Source: a virus. From it: a stretch of DNA of 45,986 bases. The notes under the pieces were generated by a model. It searched no databases, was not told the DNA's origin, and saw only the letters and a list, made by a program, of their open reading frames with translations. The DNA is taken from positions 1-45,986 of IMG/VR virus record IMGVR_UViG_3300025326_000069, one strand, 5' to 3'. Positions 32,147 to 40,777 of this stretch are shown here, piece after piece. How positions within the stretch are numbered: the stretch's first letter is position 1; the number at the start of each line of letters is the position of its first letter. A program made the position numbers and the translations under genes.

Positions 32147-33544
32147 TTATCCTCTATCTTTTTGATATGGATGTATTCCCTTACTAGAAAAACTTTCTGG
32201 TTCAATTCTTCCTTTTTTATGTAGGTATTGGGGCAGAACAATACTAAACGAATGATCAGAACAAACACGGCCTATTTGCATTTTATCCATTTTCCAATGA
32301 TCTATTAAGGCGTTTATGAAAATTTCCACCCATTCACGAGGCCCCGTTAACAAATTTAATCTAGGATTCAATTGTCTTGGAATATCAAATAAACGATTGG
32401 CTCCTCTAATAAATTGATTTTCTTCTAGTCGAGTAAGTTTCTTAGGAATTCCCAATAAAACTTTATCAATATAGATTTCTTTTAACCAAATTGTGGTTTG
32501 GGGGTTCTTTTCTTTTTCACTCTTTACAACGGAGGTGACTGGTTTGGGTTCATTTTCCAAACAATACAAAAATTGACTCTTAATCAATGAAGCAAAACGA
32601 TTATAAAAAAAAGTAGCTAATCCCAAGTTTTTAAAAAATGATTTATTTATGGGTTGATAATCCAAATTAGTAGCCATTAATTTATATTTATCTATCCCTG
32701 AAATTATTTCTTCTTTTGAATACTTCTTATTATCAGTTAAACCCTCTCCTATAAAAAATTCCCCGTCCAATACTTTTTCTATAGTAGAAACTATATTTAA
32801 AAATGTTTTTGTGGGAAAACCATATCCTTGTCCATTGATTGGAGGAATGTGATGATGGGGTAATCCGGGGGAACTATTCCAATAATTAATAATATCTAAC
32901 GTTTCTTTTCTATATTGTTGACGGGGGGGTTTTTCAAAAACAATCGGAGAATTTATTTTTCTTTTGATTAAAGAGAGGGTTGAATTTAGACTTAAACCAT
33001 TCATACCGGTTTCACCCGCTTCTGGTGAAACCGAGGAGTCTTTATGAGAGAAAGAACGAAGTTCTTTCGAACTTAAAGACTCTGGTTCTTTAGATTTTAG
33101 ATTTAGATCTTTTAGTTCTTTACTAGGACCGGAAAACCTTTCCGCTCCAGACCGGAAATCATTTTCCGGTCCATAGGTTAATTTTTTACACTCGGTATAA
33201 GATATATTCATTTTGATTTGATCCTCGAAGAAAGGGTGCCAAGGAAATACATAATTATTATGAAAATGTTTTACTCTCTCTATCCCCGTAGGAGCTATTA
33301 ATATAATGAAACCCCCACTCTCTAGTTCTTTAAGAATATTTCTAATTTGTCGTTCTGATATTCCTAATTCTCTTGATAAAGTATTTTGTGACGGGTAACA
33401 AAATCCTTTTTCCCCCGCATATCTAGCTAGTTGGCCGTAGCAAAGTTTAGCGGAGGAAGATAAATCAGGATTTCTGGAAATGGCATAGGGGATTTTAACT
33501 CCATCAAAAGTTATATTAGGATTGAAAAGTTCCCCAATTTTCAT
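32147..33544 (-). CDS. replication initiator-like protein with N-terminal winged helix
   Basis: The 465-residue protein begins with a helix-turn-helix of the kind found in phage replication initiators (SSAKLCYGQLARYAGEKGF, then GISERQIRNILKELESGGF, about residues 30-80). A polar, Ser/Glu-rich linker covers about 125-185 and its DNA carries nested repeats (33007-33172). The C-terminal 250 residues are unassigned, perhaps for helicase loading. The arrangement (DNA-binding N-terminus, repeat-bearing linker, protein-binding C-terminus, near helicase and primase genes) recalls lambda O. Start at 33544 follows GGGGGAAAATAA. Confidence 0.65.
   Translation of the reverse strand: MKIGELFNPNITFDGVKIPYAISRNPDLSSSAKLCYGQLARYAGEKGFCYPSQNTLSRELGISERQIRNILKELESGGFIILIAPTGIERVKHFHNNYVFPWHPFFEDQIKMNISYTECKKLTYGPENDFRSGAERFSGPSKELKDLNLKSKEPESLSSKELRSFSHKDSSVSPEAGETGMNGLSLNSTLSLIKRKINSPIVFEKPPRQQYRKETLDIINYWNSSPGLPHHHIPPINGQGYGFPTKTFLNIVSTIEKVLDGEFFIGEGLTDNKKYSKEEIISGIDKYKLMATNLDYQPINKSFFKNLGLATFFYNRFASLIKSQFLYCLENEPKPVTSVVKSEKEKNPQTTIWLKEIYIDKVLLGIPKKLTRLEENQFIRGANRLFDIPRQLNPRLNLLTGPREWVEIFINALIDHWKMDKMQIGRVCSDHSFSIVLPQYLHKKGRIEPESFSSKGIHPYQKDRG
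33007..33172. repeat. cluster of inverted and direct repeats inside the initiator gene; possible origin
   Basis: Seen directly on the plus strand: a 10-bp inverted repeat CGGTTTCACC/GGTGAAACCG with a 7-base gap (33007-33033); a 9-bp repeat GAGTCTTTA/TAAAGACTC (33036-33044 and 33074-33082) enclosing GAAAGAAC/GTTCTTTC (33050-33068); and GGACCGGAAAA (33126-33136) matched by TTTTCCGGTCC (33162-33172), with a further copy of GACCGGAAA at 33150-33158. The block lies in the coding linker, as the lambda origin lies within gene O. It could also be an autoregulatory operator or RNA structure. Confidence 0.5.
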
Positions 33545-33619
33545 TTATTTTCCCCCTAGTAGAGATCGTTTATATTTTTATTATATATTTTTATTTGTTT
33601 ATAGATTAAATTTTTTAAT
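33545..33619. other. AT-rich gap before the initiator gene
   Basis: The 75 bases hold almost only A and T, with an 8-bp inverted repeat AGATTAAA/TTTAATCT at 33603-33621 touching the upstream stop. It may contain a promoter or melt easily, but no clear -35/-10 pair was identified. Confidence 0.3.
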
Positions 33620-33988
33620 CTACGGTTCTTTTGTTTTTAATAAGAATTTTTCTAAATAATCAAAATTTATTGAATATTTATTTTTTGGGGGAAACCCTAT
33701 TCTTTTTACAGATAAAATTCCCACGTTTATTAGTTTTCTGGTTGCTATTTTTTGTTTATATGGGCTTAACCCAGTTCTTTTTTTTATAAATTTTCTGCCT
33801 ACGAAAAAAGATTCCCCCAGTAAAATGCGTTGATCGTTTTCTAAAAGAAATTGATAACTTATTAGCTCTGAAAGAAAAAAGGAGGTGTCCCAACCTAAAT
33901 TTTTTCCTACGGAAATATTTAAACCTATGTTATTTTTATTATTTTTATCTACTACGTAATTTTGGATAATACTTTTAAAGTTACTCAT
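33620..33988 (-). CDS. small winged-helix replication protein, 122 aa
   Basis: The ATG at 33988 (MSNFKSIIQNY) overlaps the helicase stop by 8 bases and is preferred over 34021. The middle (FIKKRTGLSPYKQKIATRKLINVGIL) forms a helix-turn-helix followed by a wing-like segment, as in phage initiator-associated and MarR-like winged helices. It sits between helicase and initiator genes, so a role in origin recognition or regulation is likely. Confidence 0.55.
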   Translation of the reverse strand: MSNFKSIIQNYVVDKNNKNNIGLNISVGKNLGWDTSFFLSELISYQFLLENDQRILLGESFFVGRKFIKKRTGLSPYKQKIATRKLINVGILSVKRIGFPPKNKYSINFDYLEKFLLKTKEP

Positions 33989-35552
33989 CTTTCTTTTTCT
34001 CCCCACTTTTATTTCCATCATAAAATATAATTTCTGTATCCAAAACGGGCATTCCTGTTTCCAGTTGTTGTAAAGCCATTACTTGTCGTCTTTTATTGAA
34101 ATGTTTCCATCTATGTTCGATAACCCCCATTCTCCATACTCCCCTCTCTTTTTCGTCGGGTGTTTGATCTAATGTCATCATAATATCAACGTGTGCAAGG
34201 ATATAAGCATTTACTCCGATATCCCCCTCATCTTGCATATCTTTTTTAAGCGCCGATCTGCCTACCCCCAATGATTGCGCCCCGGTTACTACTAAGGCTG
34301 ATCTAGTTTGGGCTAATCTTTTATGGGCTTTAAATACGTCATCCACTTCGTGTCTAGGATCATTATATTTTTGTTCTGGTCGTATAATGGAGGCATAGTC
34401 TGTAATAATGACGTCAGGAATAAAACCCTCTACCATTTCTAATTCATCCAGGCTTTCTTCTACGTCAGCCATGGTAGCTGAATAAGCGGGGAAACTAATG
34501 ATTCTTAATAAGTTTTTTCCAAACATCTTCTGAAACTTTTTAATCTCTTTACGGGTATTAGGCAACGTTAATTTAGGCCGATCTGCCGTGAAGAACCACG
34601 TTGTAGCCAAGAAATTGCCCCCTCCGGGTATCGACCTACAGGCCGTACAGGGTTTATATTGTCCGGGGGCTTTAGGGTCGAATTTAGGGGGCCGATTTTC
34701 TCTATTCATCCTTTGGACGTTATTGCAAGAGTTATCTTGATTATTTAAACAATCGAAGCAAGGGAAAATATATTCTTGATTTTCTTCTCCTTCCCCCATA
34801 ACACCAAGTTGTTTATATATTCTGACGGCTTGGTGTTTATCTTTCATTTCGAAGGACATGTAAACTACTCTTTTTCTAGATAACATAGCATCGAATGCAA
34901 AATCTTGTAACGAAAAACTTTTTCCACGTTTCATTGGCCCCATTACAGCTACCAACCATCCTCTATATAAATCACCTAATAAATCTCCTAACTTGCCTTT
35001 CATTCTAAATAACGGAATGTCTTTTTCTTCGAAAACTGAATTTAAAAAAGTAGAGTCATCTAATGGTTTGGACCAATTATACGAAATAGCATCAACTATC
35101 TTTTTATGGTTTTCGTAGAATTTTTCTGCTTCTTCGTTCTTTCCAATATCTAACAGAGAATTAATCCCCTCAGCAACCCTCCGTAAATGACGGGTTTTTA
35201 AATATTCCCTCCCTTTATCAATAATAAAATCTTCATTGATTCCGTCAGGGCCTCCTTCTGATAAATATTCTTCTGATAGTTTAGTCAGGAATAATCCAAC
35301 CTCTTCATCTAATCCCTGTTTGAGTTTCCCTTTTTCTGTTTCATATAAATCTTTGATATGCTTCTTTGGAGCTACTTTATATTTATCATAATATTCAATA
35401 ACCCATCTAATTATGTTTTTGCTGACTTCCAACTCGAAAATATTTGGGTCGGAAAATGGTAGAAGGTGTGCAGCAATCTTATCGGATATGATTATACCCG
35501 TAAGTATCCTTTTTTCGACCCCCCTGTCGGAATGGTGAATCCGTCTGAGCAT
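33981..35552 (-). CDS. DnaB-like replicative helicase
   Basis: The 523-residue protein has a helical N-terminal domain (1-165) and a RecA-like C-terminal motor with Walker A GPMKRGKS (205-212), FEMKD after strand 2, and Walker B VIITDYASI. A zinc-site insertion interrupts the motor (C265, C268, C276, C302, C305), seen in some phage helicases. A late arginine-rich region (IEHRWKHFNKRRQ) would bind DNA. It unwinds the fork and should pair with the primase at 36504-37433. No intein is present, although helicases are common intein sites. Confidence 0.88.
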   Translation of the reverse strand: MLRRIHHSDRGVEKRILTGIIISDKIAAHLLPFSDPNIFELEVSKNIIRWVIEYYDKYKVAPKKHIKDLYETEKGKLKQGLDEEVGLFLTKLSEEYLSEGGPDGINEDFIIDKGREYLKTRHLRRVAEGINSLLDIGKNEEAEKFYENHKKIVDAISYNWSKPLDDSTFLNSVFEEKDIPLFRMKGKLGDLLGDLYRGWLVAVMGPMKRGKSFSLQDFAFDAMLSRKRVVYMSFEMKDKHQAVRIYKQLGVMGEGEENQEYIFPCFDCLNNQDNSCNNVQRMNRENRPPKFDPKAPGQYKPCTACRSIPGGGNFLATTWFFTADRPKLTLPNTRKEIKKFQKMFGKNLLRIISFPAYSATMADVEESLDELEMVEGFIPDVIITDYASIIRPEQKYNDPRHEVDDVFKAHKRLAQTRSALVVTGAQSLGVGRSALKKDMQDEGDIGVNAYILAHVDIMMTLDQTPDEKERGVWRMGVIEHRWKHFNKRRQVMALQQLETGMPVLDTEIIFYDGNKSGEKKKDE

Positions 35553-35558
35553 GTAAAA

Positions 35559-35813
35559 CTACTTTTTTTGGACTACATTTATATTGATGGAAAACTCTTC
35601 GTGATTTGGAATGCGAAGGAATCCTCCCGTGCTGGCGACCGTGATACTTTTTCCAGATTTGGATTCCCCAAATTCTTTATTTAAGTCTATTTCTAGGACC
35701 AAAATCCCTTCGTCTTGAACAGCCATTATTATATTTTTTACTTTATTTTTCCCCTCCAACTCTGCAATTCTAGCTTCTAAATCTTGAATAGTTTTATCAG
35801 TTTTTTTGTCCAT
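35559..35813 (-). CDS. small protein with coiled-coil N-terminus, 84 aa
   Basis: Residues 6-25 (DKTIQDLEARIAELEGKN) form a short coiled coil; the rest is beta-rich. No family recognised. It overlaps the upstream gene by 17 bases and lies 6 bases before the helicase start. Confidence 0.55.
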   Translation of the reverse strand: MDKKTDKTIQDLEARIAELEGKNKVKNIIMAVQDEGILVLEIDLNKEFGESKSGKSITVASTGGFLRIPNHEEFSININVVQKK

Positions 35814-36507
35814 TTCTATTCCCCCCCGTTTTATATGGTTGAATTACACTAGGATCTTTAGTAATATTCCAATGATTTCCCTCATTCCACAGACTTAACT
35901 GCGGGAAAAATACTATATTCTCTATTCTCTTCCAAGTAAACCATAAAATAACTTGTAATTGATTAGGCAATAATTTATGTTTTTTAGCTACTTTGAAAAA
36001 TGCTTCGGCCATTTCATTGTATCTTTTCAGGGAAGACACTAATTTCAATTCCGCTACTTCTTTCATTCGATATCGTCTACCAGAATAAATAGAACACATG
36101 TGTCCGTCAAGTGTTATATATTTAGGATTTTTGGGGTATAGAATATTCAAGTAAAAATTTCTAGTTTTCACTCCGTCCGTTTCTGCTAAGAAATCTTTAT
36201 TTCCCACTAAAAAATCATACGCTCTATTTCTGCATTGATTGTAGGTAGATACAGTGATTTCTTTTGGGGATATTTTTTTATTGGCCCCAATCATAATACT
36301 GACTAGAGATCGTAAATTTCCTTGGTAATCATTATTTGGGGATAGAGCAACGAAAGTGGCGACTGTTTGACAGAATCCAAATTCATAGTAATCGGCTATG
36401 CTTTTTAGCATTTTGTTATATCTTGCGTAGGCAACTTTTCCTTCTTCAATATCGATGGAATCTGCTAGAGCAAATACTTTTTCTATGTTGGTTATTTTGG
36501 TTTTCAT
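35797..36507 (-). CDS. conserved phage protein, 236 aa (possible glycosylase-like)
   Basis: The pattern VATFVALSPNNDYQGN, KTRNFYLNILYPKNPKYITLDGH and LPNQLQVILWFTWKR is of a type found in phage proteins next to primase. The KxRNFYLNI...DGH part loosely recalls helix-hairpin-helix DNA glycosylases, but the motif is not complete enough for an assignment. Overlaps the primase gene by 4 bases. Confidence 0.5.
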   Translation of the reverse strand: MKTKITNIEKVFALADSIDIEEGKVAYARYNKMLKSIADYYEFGFCQTVATFVALSPNNDYQGNLRSLVSIMIGANKKISPKEITVSTYNQCRNRAYDFLVGNKDFLAETDGVKTRNFYLNILYPKNPKYITLDGHMCSIYSGRRYRMKEVAELKLVSSLKRYNEMAEAFFKVAKKHKLLPNQLQVILWFTWKRIENIVFFPQLSLWNEGNHWNITKDPSVIQPYKTGGNRNGQKN

Positions 36508-37433
36508 CGTAACGATCCCATCAACTCTTTCCCCTGCTCCACCGTTAATTCTCCGGGATCTTTCACATTATTTAGCATAACTATCTCGCAGGGGCACCAC
36601 CATATCATCCTTGCCAAGCGGTTAGCGGATTTCTGAGCTTCTATTTCACTATCGTACAGTATGGTTACATTCTGGGGATTTAGTTCCCTCAGTAGAGTAA
36701 CTTGTCGGTCAGTCCACGCCGTTCCGTAAGTGGCTACGGAGCCGGCACCACACTTCAATTGATCAATAGGCCCCTCTACAACCAGAAGGTTACTCCCTGG
36801 GGGGGCTTCGTCAAATCCATACAGTGTGTTTTTTGCTGGTAAAATGCTCTTTTCCTCCTCAAGATTTCTATATTTTATTTCTGACCTCCCCGTTACATCT
36901 CGACCCACCCAAGTCACTAATCGTCCTCGAAGTGTTATTGGGAGAATTAAACGAAATTTAAAATGACCTACGTGCCCACCATAATAAAATTCTCTACTTC
37001 TTATGAACACTTCTGGATCAAATCCTCTTTTGACCAAGAATTTTATTACTATATCAGGAACAATCGGCCAAGATAATTTTATAAAATTTTTAGGTATTTT
37101 TAAATGAGATATCTTAGAATTAGATTCTTCTGGAAGATTGAATAATCCCATCCGGTTAAAGTCTTGATACTTCTCAATCACTTCTAAAGTTTCAGAAAAA
37201 GTGACGTGGTTCTCTATTGCTTTTACCAGTTTAGCGATACTCCCTTTTTTCCCGCACTTCCAACAGGAGACAAAATTTGAGTTGATATTCACTCCCAAGT
37301 GTTCCCCCGAATCCGAACACCACAGACACGAAATACCAATCCATCCTCGATCCATTCTCTCAGAATTGAAAGATATTCCTTTATCGTTCAGATAGGATAC
37401 TACATCAAACAGGGCTATGGTTAAATCATTCAT
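36504..37433 (-). CDS. DnaG-like primase
   Basis: With the start at 37433 (MNDLTIALF, overlapping the upstream stop as ATGAATGA) the protein has 309 residues; an ATG at 37514 is less likely because it would overlap by 89 bases. Residues 30-62 hold a CHC2-type zinc finger (C36, C39, C57, C60). A TOPRIM domain follows, with LLVVEGPIDQ and ILYDSE. It should make RNA primers with the helicase at 33981-35552. It is shorter than bacterial DnaG and lacks a helicase-binding domain. Confidence 0.85.
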   Translation of the reverse strand: MNDLTIALFDVVSYLNDKGISFNSERMDRGWIGISCLWCSDSGEHLGVNINSNFVSCWKCGKKGSIAKLVKAIENHVTFSETLEVIEKYQDFNRMGLFNLPEESNSKISHLKIPKNFIKLSWPIVPDIVIKFLVKRGFDPEVFIRSREFYYGGHVGHFKFRLILPITLRGRLVTWVGRDVTGRSEIKYRNLEEEKSILPAKNTLYGFDEAPPGSNLLVVEGPIDQLKCGAGSVATYGTAWTDRQVTLLRELNPQNVTILYDSEIEAQKSANRLARMIWWCPCEIVMLNNVKDPGELTVEQGKELMGSLR

Positions 37434-37950
37434 TACTGTCTCTTGTTGGAATAAATTGACTAACTTTGAATTTATATCCTCCCCATATAAGGGAGACAAT
37501 TTTTCCTTTTTCATCTCTTTTTATGTTTATAGCTATTAGATGATTAGCAGCCATTATTTCTGCTTCTGGCTCATTTACTATGAATTCCCCTATATTATTT
37601 ATTCCATCTATTTTAGCTAATATTTTTTTCTCAATATTAGAAAATTCAGGGTCTAATATTTCAAATGCCACTTTGGCCATGGCATCTGATATTATTTTTG
37701 CTCTTTCCCTTTTCATCCAATCCTTAGTAGTAATTTCTTTGGCTCCATATTCTACTGCTAATTTTCTCTTAGATGGAGTGAGATCATAATGAGGGTGTTT
37801 GCTATTATGAATCCACTCTTTTTTCATTCCTATCTTATTTGCAAAGATATGTAGTTCTTCTAAATCTCCGTCAGTGAACATATGGCAATTTGCAGTTTCT
37901 TTCCCCCAAACTACCCAATCATATTCTTTTAATTCATCGACGTAGATCAT
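37426..37950 (-). CDS. DUF4031-family protein, 174 aa
   Basis: The N-terminal 85 residues match DUF4031: MIYVDELKEY, CHMFTDGDLEELHIFANKIG, KHPHYDLTPSKR. The family's function is unknown. The C-terminal 85 residues are helical and unassigned. It overlaps the primase start by 8 bases and the upstream gene by 4. Confidence 0.75.
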   Translation of the reverse strand: MIYVDELKEYDWVVWGKETANCHMFTDGDLEELHIFANKIGMKKEWIHNSKHPHYDLTPSKRKLAVEYGAKEITTKDWMKRERAKIISDAMAKVAFEILDPEFSNIEKKILAKIDGINNIGEFIVNEPEAEIMAANHLIAINIKRDEKGKIVSLIWGGYKFKVSQFIPTRDSNE

Positions 37951-38318
37951 TGTGTGTTTTTTTTGAAGGGGATCACTTTTCCCTCTTTTGGCATTTCTTT
38001 TGCTATTTCTGTAGGAGTTTCGGCAGAAGTTCCTATGGGGGGAAGTATTAAATCTATAATCATTTTTTTATCCCCCATTTCAAACTGTTCTCCATTTATT
38101 TGTGGTGCTCTTAATACCCAAGACATTTTAGAACATTGTTCTGGGGAGAAAAAAATTATAGTAAAATCCATATTATACCAATCTGGTATTATGTTCGGGG
38201 TAAATTTTTCTATTCTAGCAAAAATAAAGTTTCCCCCAACACGCGTTATTTTTACTATAGAACCAACCTCAATGTTTCCTACTTTATTTATGTCCACGTT
38301 TTGTCCTATGATTTTCAC
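37947..38318 (-). CDS. hypothetical protein, 123 aa
   Basis: No family recognised. It appears beta-rich for the first 95 residues with a polar, Glu/Pro-rich tail. It overlaps the upstream gene by 35 bases and the DUF4031 gene by 4. Confidence 0.5.
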   Translation of the reverse strand: MKIIGQNVDINKVGNIEVGSIVKITRVGGNFIFARIEKFTPNIIPDWYNMDFTIIFFSPEQCSKMSWVLRAPQINGEQFEMGDKKMIIDLILPPIGTSAETPTEIAKEMPKEGKVIPFKKNTQ

Positions 38319-38478
38319 ATAGTCTGCAATATCTATATAGTTGTTCAGCTTCGTTTCTATCTACGCTTGTTTTGTATCTTGGGTCTGCTCTTCGAAATGA
38401 AGGGCAATCTGCATTTGTATGAAACTTTACGTCTTTGATATAGGTCAATGGATGTCTAGCTACGAATACTTTTTCCAT
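38284..38478 (-). CDS. small probable zinc protein, 64 aa
   Basis: The order H...C (KFHTNADCPSF) then CRLCENH near the end suggests one zinc site. Basic and compact. No family recognised. Overlaps the next gene by 35 bases. Confidence 0.5.
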   Translation of the reverse strand: MEKVFVARHPLTYIKDVKFHTNADCPSFRRADPRYKTSVDRNEAEQLYRYCRLCENHRTKRGHK

Positions 38479-38512
38479 TATTTTTCCTTTCTTTTTAACA
38501 CTCTTTTTCTTA

Positions 38513-38833
38513 TTATGATATTGAATTAAGTTTTTCTTTGAATTCCTTTAGTACAGATTCAAATTCTTTTTTGCTGGATTTAAATTCTCCGGTGCCTAAA
38601 AAGTAATCGGCAGTACCATTCACTTTACGTTTGCTTATCTCCAATTCGTATAATGTACCGCCAGAAATATAACTATGGGATTTATGAAGTTCTATATGCA
38701 TAGTTTCAGATTCTCTTTTAATATAGTGAATGGATTCATAATCATCCTCGCTACAATCATGTTTTACATAAATGGGGAATTCTACGTCTACTGTAATTTC
38801 TTTTTCAATTTTAGTCTTCAATTTAATTTTCAT
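38513..38833 (-). CDS. hypothetical protein, 106 aa
   Basis: The ATG at 38833 (MKIKLKTKIEK) follows GAGGGG and fits the end of the gene before it, so it is preferred over 38899. The protein is beta-rich and Lys/Glu-rich, with no motif recognised. Confidence 0.5.
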   Translation of the reverse strand: MKIKLKTKIEKEITVDVEFPIYVKHDCSEDDYESIHYIKRESETMHIELHKSHSYISGGTLYELEISKRKVNGTADYFLGTGEFKSSKKEFESVLKEFKEKLNSIS

Positions 38834-38837
38834 TATT

Positions 38838-39101
38838 TTACCCCTCGAAATATTTAATGAGTGCGTCGGCATCTTGATAATAAGGTTCCTTTTGGTCATC
38901 GGTTAATTCGTCCCACCGAAGGGATCTTGTCTTATCTGGATGAAGGTAGGACACTGTATGTTTGTAGATAAATTCAGATGCTAACTTACTCCGGTCTAGT
39001 TTGTTGCGGAAGGATTTGATATATTCTGGGGCGCATATTTGGCAATATGGTAATGCATTTTCAGCTTGTTCCGTTATAACGTGGTAGCATCCATATTTCA
39101 T
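38838..39101 (-). CDS. small protein with CxxC, 87 aa; paralog of the gene at 45618
   Basis: A CQIC pair (about residue 20) is followed by RNKLDRSKLASEFIY and the ending YYQDADALIKYFEG. The protein at 45618-45878 has a matching plan: CPQC, REKLDREKMAKVIH, and ADALIKYLTE. The two are therefore related copies. Function unknown. Confidence 0.6.
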   Translation of the reverse strand: MKYGCYHVITEQAENALPYCQICAPEYIKSFRNKLDRSKLASEFIYKHTVSYLHPDKTRSLRWDELTDDQKEPYYQDADALIKYFEG

Positions 39102-39111
39102 CTTATCCTCC

Positions 39112-39270
39112 TCACCACGTTACTACATAATTTAGAGTAGCCGCAGCAAGCCAATATAGGGCCATTCTCCATTCTGATATCCCTTTGATAGCGTACCCAA
39201 TAGAAGATCCTAATGCTAGTATTACCATAATGGTAGGTAATATTTTTTCTATGGGTATATTCATTGCCAT
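39112..39270 (-). CDS. small two-helix membrane protein, 52 aa
   Basis: An ATG at 39270 opens 52 codons ending at 39112. The sequence MAMNIPIEKILPTIMVILAL and later YWLAAATLNYVV give two membrane helices. This is a widely found small phage protein type (unknown function, sometimes near lysis or replication genes). Confidence 0.6.
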   Translation of the reverse strand: MAMNIPIEKILPTIMVILALGSSIGYAIKGISEWRMALYWLAAATLNYVVTW

Positions 39271-39282
39271 CGTTTATCTCTA

Positions 39283-39381
39283 TTAAATGGAATTATTATG
39301 CTCATCTTTTCCGACATAAATCTTCTTATTTATTAAATTTGTAGTTTTATAAATAATATATGTTTTATTAAAATTGTTCAT
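39283..39381 (-). pseudogene. 32-codon relic of a GIY-YIG endonuclease
   Basis: An ATG at 39381 overlaps the UvsW-like helicase stop and opens 32 codons reading NKTYIIYKTTNLINKKIYVG and then KDEHNNSI before a stop. This is the GIY-to-YIG segment of a phage GIY-YIG nuclease of a subtype different from the intact genes here, with everything after it lost. It sits downstream of the UvsW-like helicase gene, while the intact GIY-YIG gene at 40774-41643 sits upstream of the same gene. Confidence 0.6.
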
Positions 39382-40777
39382 TTCCCATCCATCCCTCGTC
39401 AAAATATAAAACTAACCTTAGTCCAAAATGCTCAACTAAATAGCGTGAACTAATATCTAGAATATCTACCAAAATAACATCATCTTTTATTCCAGGAACG
39501 GTGCGCAATCCCCTCCCGAGGGATTGTATTGTATTAATTTCTGATTTTCCTCCGGCAGCGTTTATAATTGCCCCTAATGTAGGAATATCGACCCCTTCTT
39601 TCCAAACTGCATCTGCAATTACTACATCTACCAATCCTTCATTTAAATCTTTTTTTATTGTTGTACGAGTGGTTCCAGGTATCTTACTCCAAACAAATTC
39701 AATTCGTAGATGAGGAAATAATCTATGTGCCATATCAAGAATATTATTTCCATGTTGTACAAGTGATACGATGATAAGTACGGTTCTGCCAGCTTTTACT
39801 AAATTATCAGCCGTTTGTAGAACTAGTTTATGGCGTCGGCTATTGAACGTTACGGAATATTTATATACTTCCTGATATGACTTCGCTTCTCTAGCGGCCA
39901 ACGTAATGGGCAACTTTTTTAGAATAACTTTTATTTTTGCCAATCTTTCCACCTCTGAAATTTTCTTTTTTGAAATGACTGGCCCTATGTAACCTTCAAG
40001 TGCTAGTTGTCCTTTCCCCTCATGAGGGAGGGTGGCAGTAAACCCAATTTTGAATGGGCAATCAATTGATGATAATACTTTAGCGTAGGATCCACCACCC
40101 TCCGTACTAAACGGTTTTGAAAATCTAGCGCAGTGATGAGTTTCGTCGATTACTACTATATCTATTTCTTTGAAAAATAAACTATCCGATGGAATATCTT
40201 TTAATGTTTGAATCGTCGCTATAGTTATTCTATTTGGGGAATTATATCCTCCCCCCAGTTTGCCTACTTCTTTGGGAAAAAACTCAGAGGCGCGTTCAAA
40301 TGTTTGCTCTAATATGTCTTTAGTATTTACTACAATAAGACTGTTTAAATCAGGAAATAAAGAAATAAAAGATAGAAAAATTATTGTTTTTCCCGAGCCG
40401 GTAGGGTGAAAAATTACCCCTCGTATATTCGTAAGAATATTTTTTATAGCAAAGACTTGATCCGGTTTTAATTTAAGTCCTCTCGGAATAGTGATATTTT
40501 CTATTTGGTCATCAGTAAAATATGGTATTAGTGGTAATGGTGGTTCCTCTATGTTAATAGGTATGTTGTTTGATATACAATAATTTTTTACTCTAGGAAT
40601 AAACCCGGTTAAAAATTCGCCTTTTTTAACTAATGGTTTATAATATTCTTTTTCCACTCGTCTAAATTGAGTTTGGCGCCAATACGTTTCTTTATATTTT
40701 AGGAAATCTGCCAAAATTTTAGCGTCTTCATAAGTATTAACCTTGCTGAATATAGAATTTATTATTTTTATATTCAT
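39368..40777 (-). CDS. UvsW-like SF2 helicase
   Basis: The 469-residue protein has SF2 motifs: Walker A HPTGSGKTI, motif II VVIDETHHC, motif III FTATLPH, and motif VI QSLGRGLR. The N-terminal 90 residues are unassigned. Like T4 UvsW it would rewind or branch-migrate recombination intermediates, matching the UvsX/UvsY/SSB set. Its ends are flanked by GIY-YIG elements: an intact gene overlapping its start by 4 bases and a relic overlapping its stop by 14 bases. Confidence 0.85.
   Translation of the reverse strand: MNIKIINSIFSKVNTYEDAKILADFLKYKETYWRQTQFRRVEKEYYKPLVKKGEFLTGFIPRVKNYCISNNIPINIEEPPLPLIPYFTDDQIENITIPRGLKLKPDQVFAIKNILTNIRGVIFHPTGSGKTIIFLSFISLFPDLNSLIVVNTKDILEQTFERASEFFPKEVGKLGGGYNSPNRITIATIQTLKDIPSDSLFFKEIDIVVIDETHHCARFSKPFSTEGGGSYAKVLSSIDCPFKIGFTATLPHEGKGQLALEGYIGPVISKKKISEVERLAKIKVILKKLPITLAAREAKSYQEVYKYSVTFNSRRHKLVLQTADNLVKAGRTVLIIVSLVQHGNNILDMAHRLFPHLRIEFVWSKIPGTTRTTIKKDLNEGLVDVVIADAVWKEGVDIPTLGAIINAAGGKSEINTIQSLGRGLRTVPGIKDDVILVDILDISSRYLVEHFGLRLVLYFDEGWMGNEQF

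Noticed and set aside
33981-35552. An intein in the helicase, because of its extra internal segment
   Set aside because: The insertion is a short cysteine-rich zinc-site segment without splicing blocks.
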